A stretch of DNA of 6,654 nucleotides from Chitinophagales bacterium (GTDB taxonomy: Bacteria; Bacteroidota; Bacteroidia; Chitinophagales; JADIYW01). Position numbers and translations under genes: made by a program. Below the pieces are notes generated by a model. That model ran no database searches. It saw only the letters and a program-made list of their open reading frames with translations, and was not told the origin of the DNA. This document shows positions 1 through 5,975 of this stretch, one piece after another; the stretch's first letter is position 1, and the number at the start of each line of letters is the position of its first letter. Location of the stretch: assembly GCA_020848315.1 (NCBI GenBank), contig JADLAH010000277.1:1-6654 (forward strand). The letters are read 5' to 3'.

Positions 1-10
1 AGACACACGT

Positions 11-580
11 ATGAACCTAAAAGACAGATATTTCGAGTTATGTTATGAAAGACGGATTCATGAATTCGCAAAAATAGACCAATATAAAGGCTGGCCAACA
101 GGAGAGGCAAAGAAGAAATATGAATCCTTGGACTATTTCTATCGGAAAGAACTTGAAATAGAGCAAAATAAATTAAACCAACTAAGGACAAATTTTAAAA
201 GATTTAATGATTTATATTCGAGATACTTTAACGAACAAAGAAAGGAGCTTTTTAAAAGTCATGAAAAATTTATAGAATGGTATGATAAACAAGGAGAATC
301 CTGTAACTATTGTGGATTAACTCAATCTAATCTTCACAAAATTGTTGAATCAAGAAATGGGAATTTAACGCTCAATCAGAAAACTAAAAGGTCGAAAGGT
401 ACGTTAGAAATTGAGAAATTAAATCCAAGCCAAGGTTATACCTATGAGAACGCAGTTTTAGCCTGTCCTTTTTGCAATAATGCAAAAAGCAACTTGATTT
501 CTGAAAATGATTGGCGGGATTTTTTTGCACCTGCAATGAGAAATTATTTGAATTCAATTTTGGGCAATGATAACAGGTAA
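11..580 (+). CDS. HNH-like zinc-binding nuclease-family protein (catalytic His not conserved)
   Basis: A 189-residue protein. Seen: residues 1-95 are charged and mostly helical, with a possible coiled-coil stretch around 48-85. The C-terminal half carries a treble-clef type zinc site made of C98-x2-C101 and C152-x2-C155. The block LEIEKLNPS (132-140), then N147, then CPFCNNAKSN (152-161), aligns with the HNH pattern 'leiDHi.P...N...C..CN..Ks'. The usual Asp-His pair is replaced by E135-K136, so the general-base histidine is missing while the central and last Asn/Lys positions remain. Known of the family: HNH proteins are mostly DNA or RNA nucleases in phages, mobile elements and defence systems. 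Inferred: a nuclease or nucleic-acid-binding protein of variant HNH type. The start at 11 is the first ATG, but the frame is open to the window edge, so the protein could be longer. The start forms ATGA with a possible stop of an upstream frame. The gene overlaps the next one by 14 nt. It is AT-rich compared with the genes from 1487 on. Confidence 0.8.
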   Translation: MNLKDRYFELCYERRIHEFAKIDQYKGWPTGEAKKKYESLDYFYRKELEIEQNKLNQLRTNFKRFNDLYSRYFNEQRKELFKSHEKFIEWYDKQGESCNYCGLTQSNLHKIVESRNGNLTLNQKTKRSKGTLEIEKLNPSQGYTYENAVLACPFCNNAKSNLISENDWRDFFAPAMRNYLNSILGNDNR

Positions 581-1418
581 AGAAACAAATACGGTTTATT
601 TTTCTGAGAAACTGCGGTCTGACGAGCGATTTACAAAAACCTGTAACACTTTGACTGCACTAATTGAAAAGCATTCAATAAAATATGGTTTCTTAAAAGC
701 GACAAAAGCAATTTGGTGCAGGGACTATATGCCCATACAAACAGACAAAGGCAAATTTATCCAATTCCGTTATGAACCATCCTATTTAAAGGACGAACCT
801 GAATTTCAATCAGACCCAAAGGAAGTTTACAAAGCGAACAATATAAATCCTCTATTTTCAAGAATTAACCTTGACGGTGGCAACGTTGTAAATTGGTCGG
901 ATAGAGCAATTATTACAGACCGAGTTTTTGACGAAAACCCAGACTATTCAAGTAAAGCCAAACTGATTTCGGAAATTGAAAAACTGTTTGAAGTTGAGAT
1001 TATTGTCATTCCACAAATAAAATCTGATTTAACAGGTCATGCAGATGGGATGGTTCGATTTGTTGACCGAAATACTGTGCTCGGAAATGACCGAGAGAAA
1101 GAATACAAATATTGGAAGATTGGAATCAACAAAATCCTAAAAGAAAATGGTATTGACTATATCGATATTCCATTTCTTGAACACAAGGAAAAGAATTACC
1201 CTGACCATGCAATTGGTTGTTATATTAATTATTTGGAAGTTGAAAACCTCATTGTAATTCCAATATTTGAGACAGAGAAAAACAGAGACCAAGAAGTTTA
1301 CGACAAGTTTAGAGTAATATTCCCGGAAAGGAAGATTGAGACCATAAATTACAATAAAATTGGATTTTATGGCGGTCTTTTAAACTGTACGACGTGGACA
1401 ATAAAGGCGGATAAATGA
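567..1418 (+). CDS. agmatine deiminase / peptidylarginine deiminase-family protein
   Basis: A 283-residue probable cytoplasmic guanidino-group hydrolase of the Porphyromonas-type peptidylarginine deiminase family (PF04371), which also contains agmatine deiminases. Seen: IWCRDYMP (49-56, with D53) matches the family W-x-RD-x-x-P block. LDGGNVV (102-108) matches the acidic-GGN block. GHADG (157-161) supplies the catalytic H158 and D160. YINYLEVENLIVIPIF (219-234) matches the strand before the last motif, and GGLLNCTTW (269-277) supplies the catalytic Cys274. All expected catalytic positions are therefore present. It is shorter than typical agmatine deiminases (about 340-370 residues), and the last motif differs from their usual GGGNIHC. 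Its substrate (agmatine, free or peptidyl arginine, or another guanidine) cannot be assigned. There is no signal peptide. The ATG at 567 lies inside the end of the HNH gene, which suggests translational coupling. Composition is AT-rich like that partner. Family call sure; substrate unknown. Confidence 0.88.
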   Translation: MITGKETNTVYFSEKLRSDERFTKTCNTLTALIEKHSIKYGFLKATKAIWCRDYMPIQTDKGKFIQFRYEPSYLKDEPEFQSDPKEVYKANNINPLFSRINLDGGNVVNWSDRAIITDRVFDENPDYSSKAKLISEIEKLFEVEIIVIPQIKSDLTGHADGMVRFVDRNTVLGNDREKEYKYWKIGINKILKENGIDYIDIPFLEHKEKNYPDHAIGCYINYLEVENLIVIPIFETEKNRDQEVYDKFRVIFPERKIETINYNKIGFYGGLLNCTTWTIKADK

Positions 1419-1486
1419 TAAGATAGTTACCTCATCAACTCATTATATCCCCTCTTCAGTCTTACTACCTACTACTTACCTCTCCA
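1419..1486. other. Convergent intergenic gap at a composition boundary
   Basis: This 68-nt gap lies between the stop of the deiminase gene (+) and the stop of the hydrolase gene (-). It is pyrimidine-rich, with short reiterations of TACTACC/TACTACT around 1463-1480. I see no convincing hairpin followed by a T run on either strand; only a 4-bp stem is possible near 1428-1442. The visible change from AT-rich to more GC-rich sequence occurs here, so it is a plausible right border of an acquired segment, but no inverted or direct repeat ends are recognisable. Confidence 0.5.
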
Positions 1487-2812
1487 TCAAAACCGCGCTA
1501 CATCGCTCTGCGATTGCAGGTATTTCTTTTCTTCTTTTTTCTTCACAATATTCGACAGCATCTTTTTGAAGCCGGGCACGTCTTTCATTTTCGGATTATC
1601 ACCTTTATTTTTGTAGCGATCGAAGAAATATTTGGTGGACAATACCGCGAATGCCGCGCAGGTATTGTGGTCTAAGCGGTCGCTGAGGTTATTCAGTTTG
1701 ATGCGCTGCGCACCGGCCGCCTTCATCGACGCGTACGCCACTTCCGAGTTTTTGTAGTTCACCTCGCGGTCGCCCTTGCAATAGCACAGCTGCATCGGCG
1801 CTTCCGGCTTCCAGTCGGTCAGGTTGTTTTCCGCCAGTCGCAGTTTGAATGGAAAATCCGGCTGGGTGTTGTACAAATGTACGAGGCTGTCGATCACCAC
1901 ATCTTTCGGCACTTTCGGCATCAGGCTGTCCAGTTCCTCCATCGTGCGGGAATCGTTGTTGCTGAAAAATTTCGGCAGCAGCGTATCAAACGGAGATTTG
2001 AAAATGCTGTAGATGTTTTCCGTTTCGATAACGCGGTAGGCTTCCTGATACGACAGTAACAAATATGGCAGATAAAAAGGACGCGGATATTGCTGATACA
2101 TGTATTTCTCCTGTTCGCCGGTCATGTCGTAGGCACCTGACATTGGCGAAGACGCCGTCACCTGAAAGCGCGGATCATTGAGTTCCTCGAGGTATTTGTG
2201 CGCCGCCATCGACGAGTGGCCGCCCTGCGAATAGCCCGTCAGGAAGAGCTGTCCGTTGTGCTGCAACCCGATTTTCTTGTTCAGTTCATCCACGGCATAC
2301 AGCATATATATAAACGACATCGCCTCCGACCAGGCATGCTGATAGAGGTGGTTGCCCTCTCCTTTTCCGATACCGAAATAATCGGGATAGATGGCGGCAT
2401 AGCCGTCCGCGGCAAAGCCCAGACAGATGCCCTGCTGCGCGTCGCCGTCCGACACCTCGCGGTGGCGGTGGATCTGCGTGCCGTGGCCGTACATCATATA
2501 CGGAACCGCCTTGCCGTTTTTAGGCACGTAGTAAATACCGGAACATTGGCGGAAGCTGCTGTCTATCCATTTCGCTTTGTAGATGATTTCATAAATATCC
2601 ACGTCATTTCTGACGGGCAGAATCGCCTTCGGAATCTTGTGTTTTTTCCATAATTCCGAAATGGACGTTTTGGTGTGTGATTTTACCAGCGTGTAGCTCA
2701 CGAGGTACTGATTCGGCACCATTTCTTTGATGATATCTTCAGAAAAGGCGTGAAAAGAAGTCCAGAAAACAAGGACAAGGGTTAAGATGCGTGACATGGT
2801 GAAAGTTTGCAT
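1487..2812 (-). CDS. secreted alpha/beta hydrolase (lipase/esterase-like)
   Basis: About 441 residues from the ATG at 2812. The frame continues to a TTG at 2842, but the ATG at 2812 or 2797 is preferred because each puts a signal peptide right at the N-terminus: from 2797 it reads MSRILTLVLVFWTSFHAFS, then ED. The protein is therefore probably exported to the periplasm or beyond. Numbered from 2812: YGHG (108-111) is the oxyanion strand, DYFGIGKGEG (144-153) is typical of the secretory lipase/hydrolase group, and GYSQGG (193-198) is the nucleophile elbow with Ser195. Asp348 in KGDREV and His382 in LDHNT complete a plausible triad. Residues about 230-335 form a helical insert that probably acts as a lid. 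The C-terminus is Lys/Glu-rich. Family knowledge suggests hydrolysis of esters, perhaps lipids; the substrate is unknown. It lies 67 nt downstream of pruA on the same strand with no obvious own promoter, so it may be read through from pruA, although the two functions have no evident link. Confidence 0.85.
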   Translation of the reverse strand: MQTFTMSRILTLVLVFWTSFHAFSEDIIKEMVPNQYLVSYTLVKSHTKTSISELWKKHKIPKAILPVRNDVDIYEIIYKAKWIDSSFRQCSGIYYVPKNGKAVPYMMYGHGTQIHRHREVSDGDAQQGICLGFAADGYAAIYPDYFGIGKGEGNHLYQHAWSEAMSFIYMLYAVDELNKKIGLQHNGQLFLTGYSQGGHSSMAAHKYLEELNDPRFQVTASSPMSGAYDMTGEQEKYMYQQYPRPFYLPYLLLSYQEAYRVIETENIYSIFKSPFDTLLPKFFSNNDSRTMEELDSLMPKVPKDVVIDSLVHLYNTQPDFPFKLRLAENNLTDWKPEAPMQLCYCKGDREVNYKNSEVAYASMKAAGAQRIKLNNLSDRLDHNTCAAFAVLSTKYFFDRYKNKGDNPKMKDVPGFKKMLSNIVKKKEEKKYLQSQSDVARF

Positions 2813-2879
2813 GAATATATCACCATTTTCAGGGATAACCAAGCAGACTTCCGCAATTAATAAATTTTAACTATTGTCC

Positions 2880-4511
2880 TTATTCTTCGGTCATATACGG
2901 ATAAGTGTAGTAGCGCGGCGACAGGTAATTTTCCTTCACGGTGCGCGGCGACACCCAGCGCAGCAGGTTCAGCTTGCTGCCCGCTTTGTCGTTGGTACCC
3001 GATTTGCGCGCACCGCCGAATGGCTGCTGTCCGACAACGGCGCCGGTGCATTTATCGTTCACATAGAAATTGCCTGCCGAATTGGTCAGCCTGTTTTTCA
3101 TGTGTTCAATAACATAAGTATCCTGCGCGATGATGGCACCCGTCAGCGCGTAGTCGGACGTCGTATCGATGAGCTCCAGGGTTTGCTCAAACAGCTCGTC
3201 GTCGTACACATAGATGGTGAGCACCGGACCGAAGATTTCTTCCACCATCGTTTGCGAGCGCGGATCTTTGGTCAGAATGACCGTCGGTTCAATGAAATAA
3301 CCTTCTTTCTTATTGTATCCGCCACCGAACATGATGATATTATTCGGATTTGATTTCGCCTGATCGATGTATCGGGTAATGCGTTTGTAGGCATCTTCGG
3401 AAATCACCGCATTCATCATGGTAGAGAAATCCTCCGTGCTGCCCTGACGGAAGTCTTTGAGCGCGGCATACATTTTTTCCCAGGTGACATCCCACAGCGA
3501 AGCCGGAATATAGGCGCGCGAACAGGCGGAACATTTCTGTCCCTGGTATTCGAAAGCACCGCGCAGAATGGCTGTTGCGAGTACGTCGGTATCGGCACTC
3601 GGATGCGCGACAGTGAAGTCTTTGCCGCCCGTTTCGCCCACAATGCGCGGATAGCTTTTGAAGCGGTCGATGTTTTTGCCGATGGCTTTCCAGATTTCCT
3701 GAAACACAAAGGTGGAGCCGGTGAAGTGCACGCCCGCAAAGTCGCGGTGCGACAGAATAATATCGGATGTTTCAATAGGTTCCGTGAAAATCATATTGAT
3801 AATGCCATCCGGCAATCCCGCTTCGCGGAAGATTTCCATGATGGTCCATGCGGAATAAATCTGATATGGCGAAGGCTTCCAGACAACCACATTGCCCATC
3901 ATCGCCGGCGCGGCGCACAGATTGGCGGCGATGGCGGTGAAGTTGAAAGGCGTGATCGCGTACACAAATCCTTCGAGCGGGCGGTATTCCACGGAGTTGC
4001 GGACGCCATTCACCGATAGCGGTTGGTCGGCATAGATTTCGCTGGCATAGTACACATTGAAACGCAGGAAATCCGCGAACTCGCAGGCCGCGTCAATTTC
4101 CGCCTGATATACATTCTTGGATTGTCCGAGCATGGTCGCCGCATTAATGGAAGCGCGGTAGGGACCTGAAATCAGATCGGCGGCTTTGAGGAAGATGGCG
4201 GATCGCTCTTCCCACGCCAGTGCCGCCCATTTTTCGCGGGCTTGCAGTGCGGCATCGATGGCCTGCCGTACATGGCCGGCATCGCCTTTGTGGTAGTGTC
4301 CGATTTTATGGGACAACTCGTGCGGCGGAAAGATATCCGCCACCTCGTTGGTATATATTTCCTTTCCGCCGATCACCATCGGGATGTTATATACAGTCGA
4401 TTTGCGAAATTTCAGTTCTTCCTTCAGTGCCAATCGCTCGGGGCTGCCCGGCATATATCCCAGAATGGGTTCATTCTTAGGGGTTTCCATTTTCAATACT
4501 TTGTTCGCCAT
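2880..4511 (-). CDS. pruA: L-glutamate gamma-semialdehyde dehydrogenase (1-pyrroline-5-carboxylate dehydrogenase)
   Basis: A 543-residue NAD-dependent aldehyde dehydrogenase that oxidises glutamate semialdehyde/P5C to glutamate, the second step of proline breakdown, in the cytoplasm. Seen: PFNF (188-191, oxyanion Asn190), WKPS (211-214), the nucleotide-binding FTGST (263-267), ETGGK (293-297, general base Glu293), GQKCSACSR (324-332, catalytic Cys327), EEIFGP (424-429), and GNFYVNDKCTG...GQQPFGGARKSGTNDKAG (480-511). These long stretches and the ANEPIL/GSPERLAL-like N-terminus resemble the mammalian ALDH4A1 (type 1) form rather than PutA-fused or RocA-type enzymes. Length is normal for this form, and it is a stand-alone enzyme with no proline dehydrogenase domain. 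The ATG at 4511 is the natural start, about 30 nt after the predicted transcription start from a Bacteroidota-type -7 box. The hydrolase gene follows on the same strand. Identification is very secure. Confidence 0.97.
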   Translation of the reverse strand: MANKVLKMETPKNEPILGYMPGSPERLALKEELKFRKSTVYNIPMVIGGKEIYTNEVADIFPPHELSHKIGHYHKGDAGHVRQAIDAALQAREKWAALAWEERSAIFLKAADLISGPYRASINAATMLGQSKNVYQAEIDAACEFADFLRFNVYYASEIYADQPLSVNGVRNSVEYRPLEGFVYAITPFNFTAIAANLCAAPAMMGNVVVWKPSPYQIYSAWTIMEIFREAGLPDGIINMIFTEPIETSDIILSHRDFAGVHFTGSTFVFQEIWKAIGKNIDRFKSYPRIVGETGGKDFTVAHPSADTDVLATAILRGAFEYQGQKCSACSRAYIPASLWDVTWEKMYAALKDFRQGSTEDFSTMMNAVISEDAYKRITRYIDQAKSNPNNIIMFGGGYNKKEGYFIEPTVILTKDPRSQTMVEEIFGPVLTIYVYDDELFEQTLELIDTTSDYALTGAIIAQDTYVIEHMKNRLTNSAGNFYVNDKCTGAVVGQQPFGGARKSGTNDKAGSKLNLLRWVSPRTVKENYLSPRYYTYPYMTEE

Positions 4512-4548
4512 GATAGATTCTTTAGCTGTCAGTAATACTAATACGATG

Positions 4549-4556
4549 CAAAGTTA
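4549..4556 (-). promoter_or_regulatory. Bacteroidota-type -7 promoter element for pruA
   Basis: On the minus strand the octamer reads TAACTTTG, an exact match to the TAnnTTTG -7 consensus of Bacteroidota primary sigma factors. It lies 37 nt upstream of the pruA ATG, which predicts a transcription start near 4542 and a leader of about 30 nt. No good TTTG/TTG -33 element is found 17-23 nt upstream on that strand, so strength or dependence on an activator is uncertain. Confidence 0.5.
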
Positions 4557-4740
4557 GGAAAATAGCGGAACATTGGCAGGCGGAAGCGTGAAAGCATGTT
4601 AAAATATCCGCGTGTATAAAAATCAGCAATGTGAATAATCTATCATATTTGATGCAATAAATTCTAAAAAATAATACCTATTTTAGTCGTCGAAAGTGAA
4701 ATCAAACGCGCTTTCAATGGCTGGAGTCTAGTCACCACCT

Positions 4741-4767
4741 AAAAAAACAGGGCCTTTCCGAAAAGCC
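4741..4767 (-). terminator. Intrinsic-terminator-like hairpin with T7 tail (minus strand)
   Basis: Read on the minus strand, GGCTTTTCGGAAAGGCC folds into a 7-bp stem with a CGG triloop, including one T-G wobble. It is followed after three bases by seven Ts. On the plus strand the wobble becomes a C-A mismatch and no T run follows, so the structure fits RNA made from the minus strand. No minus-strand gene ends here. It may block antisense transcription from the TM2 operon before it reaches pruA, or it may be a remnant of a lost gene. Confidence 0.45.
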
Positions 4768-4793
4768 AGATGAGTAGGACCACCACATAAACT

Positions 4794-5138
4794 ATGAAAA
4801 TGGAAGCACAAAAAGTAGACATGTTTGTCATGACCAACTCCAAGTTTTTTGAGAGCAATCAAATTTACAACATCCGCGAGCGACTGATAGAAACGGATGA
4901 TTCCAAATGGGCAATTTTGTCTGCTACTCAATTCAAAGATCCTACTACCATCCTGATTGTATCGCTGCTGGCCGGCTCGCTGGGCATCGACCGTTTTATG
5001 ATTGGTGATACAGGTATCGGCATCGCGAAACTACTGACCTGCGGTGGATTTGGCATCGGCGCCATCATCGACTGGTTCATGATTATGGGTGCGACACGCG
5101 CTAAGAATCAGGCTAAACTGGAACAGGTTTTAATCTAA
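4794..5138 (+). CDS. TM2 domain-containing membrane protein
   Basis: A 114-residue protein. Seen: a soluble N-terminal part (1-48) is followed by the TM2 domain (about 49-102). This domain has a first membrane helix TTILIVSLLAGSLG (51-64), the conserved D-R-F triplet (66-68) in the turn, the G-x-x-G/K-L/T-x-GG-x-G segment (75-88), and a second helix ending in the IIDWFMIM stretch (91-98). The domain is named for its two transmembrane helices; its biochemical function is not established in bacteria. The N-terminal KVDMFVMTNSKFFES stretch resembles TM2 proteins I recall from Bacteroidota, so it looks like a lineage-specific conserved extension. It probably sits in the inner membrane. Start: ATG at 4794, with a second in-frame ATG at 4800 that cannot be excluded. 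It is the first gene of the operon, and the next start lies 4 nt after its stop. Confidence 0.9.
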   Translation: MKMEAQKVDMFVMTNSKFFESNQIYNIRERLIETDDSKWAILSATQFKDPTTILIVSLLAGSLGIDRFMIGDTGIGIAKLLTCGGFGIGAIIDWFMIMGATRAKNQAKLEQVLI

Positions 5139-5142
5139 TCTT

Positions 5143-5544
5143 TTGAGAAGAAACCGCTTGTACGGCTTGCTGGCAGTATCCTGCATCGCAGGATATGGCT
5201 GGTTGTGGTATCAGCTGCAATACGGGACGGCATCCGGCAGTATCTGTGTATTTAAATACATGACAGGACTGCCCTGCCCTTCCTGCGGTGCCACCAGATC
5301 GGTACTATCATTGCTGCATGGCAATTTTATAGCCGCGCTGCGGTGGAATCCGCTCGGCTATCTGTTTGCGGCGATATTGCTGATGGTGCCCGTATGGCTT
5401 TTTACAGATGTTGTTTTTAAACGAAGTTCACTGTATCAGGCCGTGCAATATGCGGAAAATATCATAAAACAAAAGAAAACCGCGTTTATTCTTTTACTCA
5501 TCATTACAGCCAACTGGTTGTGGAATATTTATAAAAACGTATGA
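5143..5544 (+). CDS. DUF2752 domain-containing membrane protein (TTG start)
   Basis: A 133-residue small membrane protein. Seen: an N-terminal membrane helix (about 6-24) precedes the DUF2752 signature CVFKYMTGLPCPSCGATRS (C35, C45, C48, then T51-R52). After it come LLHGNFIAALRWNP (57-70), a second helix (about 71-88) and a C-terminal helix (about 113-128). The three cysteines are typical of the family and might bind metal or form a disulfide; the function of DUF2752 is unknown. Start choice: an in-frame stop at 5131-5133 leaves only the TTG at 5143 as a sensible initiator before the conserved region, since the first in-frame ATG (codon 40) lies inside the signature. The TTG is 4 nt after the TM2 stop, and the gene end overlaps the next start as ATGA, so coupled translation is likely. 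Confidence 0.85.
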   Translation: MRRNRLYGLLAVSCIAGYGWLWYQLQYGTASGSICVFKYMTGLPCPSCGATRSVLSLLHGNFIAALRWNPLGYLFAAILLMVPVWLFTDVVFKRSSLYQAVQYAENIIKQKKTAFILLLIITANWLWNIYKNV

Positions 5545-5975
5545 TATCTGTACAACCTTTTAGTTACGCCCCGAGCGAACACGAAGCGGAAAAAGCTTCC
5601 AACAGTTATCTGATGTCGCTGATAGCCGTTATTGCGGGCCTGCCCCTGCCGATTATCAACCTCATCGCGACGCTGATATTTTATATCGGCAACCGAAAAG
5701 GCACTTACTTTGTGCGGTGGCATTGTACACAGGCGCTGCTTTCACAGTTTTCCATGCTGTTCATGAACAGCGCAGCTTTCTGGTGGACGGTATCCATACT
5801 GTTTCGCAATGAATCCGTGAGCAACCTGTATATCAGTTATATTTTCACTGTCCTGCTGTTTAACCTCACGGAATTTATTGGCACCATTTATACTGCCATT
5901 CAGTCAAGGAAAGGCATCCACGTGGAATGGTTCTTTTACGGACGTTTAACTCACTTCATCTGCAAACCATCATGA
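5541..5975 (+). CDS. DUF4870/Tic20-like multi-pass membrane protein
   Basis: A 144-residue membrane protein with an acidic, hydrophilic N-terminus (1-21) and three to four hydrophobic segments: about 22-49, possibly two closely spaced helices broken by PLP, then 63-88 and 95-121. The segment YFVRWHCTQALLSQ (56-69) matches the 'fvrfHa.Qal' motif of DUF4870/Tic20-like proteins. The ESVSN...LFNLTEFIGTIYTAIQSRKG region then follows as in that family. No enzymatic function is known; the family is named for similarity to a chloroplast import component, but that role should not be carried over. It starts with ATG overlapping the previous stop by 4 nt and ends with ATGA overlapping the protease start. 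The family call is from memory of the motif and moderately sure. Confidence 0.72.
   Translation: MISVQPFSYAPSEHEAEKASNSYLMSLIAVIAGLPLPIINLIATLIFYIGNRKGTYFVRWHCTQALLSQFSMLFMNSAAFWWTVSILFRNESVSNLYISYIFTVLLFNLTEFIGTIYTAIQSRKGIHVEWFFYGRLTHFICKPS

Larger units (their letters stand above)
4512..4793. other. Divergent intergenic region between pruA and the TM2 operon
   Basis: This AT-rich 282-nt region drives two divergent units. It holds the pruA -7 box (4549-4556), a near-match to the same consensus on the plus strand (CATATTTG, 4644-4651, one mismatch, no -33 partner) that could serve the TM2 operon, a 7-bp stem-loop with one wobble (4692-4698 pairing with 4709-4715), and the minus-strand terminator-like hairpin at 4741-4767. 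I see no credible gene, tRNA or riboswitch in it. There is no Shine-Dalgarno sequence before the TM2 start, only AT-rich sequence, as is usual in this phylum. Confidence 0.5.

Noticed and set aside
567..580. Possible frameshift or fusion joining the HNH and deiminase frames
   Set aside because: Each frame holds a complete set of its own family motifs, with its own start or stop, so an ordinary 14-nt gene overlap explains the region.
1463..1480. TACTACC/TACTACT reiteration as a repeat or array
   Set aside because: Only two or three imperfect short units; no spacer structure or longer repeat that would suggest CRISPR or a tandem array.
2198..2653. Long plus-strand open frame (151 codons) opposite the hydrolase gene
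   Set aside because: It is antisense to a protein with signal peptide and catalytic motifs. Its product has no recognisable domain and has the Arg/His/Val-rich look of a GC-rich antisense frame.
2874..3353. Plus-strand open frame (159 codons) opposite pruA
   Set aside because: It lies fully opposite strongly conserved aldehyde dehydrogenase motifs and has no family resemblance; it is a shadow frame. The same holds for the frames at 3603-4019, 4220-4480, 4242-4535 and 3416-3775.
567..4511. Functional link between the deiminase and pruA through arginine/proline metabolism
   Set aside because: The genes are on opposite strands in separate transcription units, differ in composition and are separated by the hydrolase; the deiminase substrate is not known.
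4692..4715. Stem-loop in the divergent intergenic region as operator or small RNA
   Set aside because: Only seven pairs including a wobble, with a ten-base loop and no T run or known operator pattern; this could occur by chance.
4728..4931. Minus-strand 67-codon frame near the orphan terminator
   Set aside because: It overlaps the N-terminal part of the TM2 gene, encodes no recognisable sequence, and reads through the hairpin rather than ending before it.
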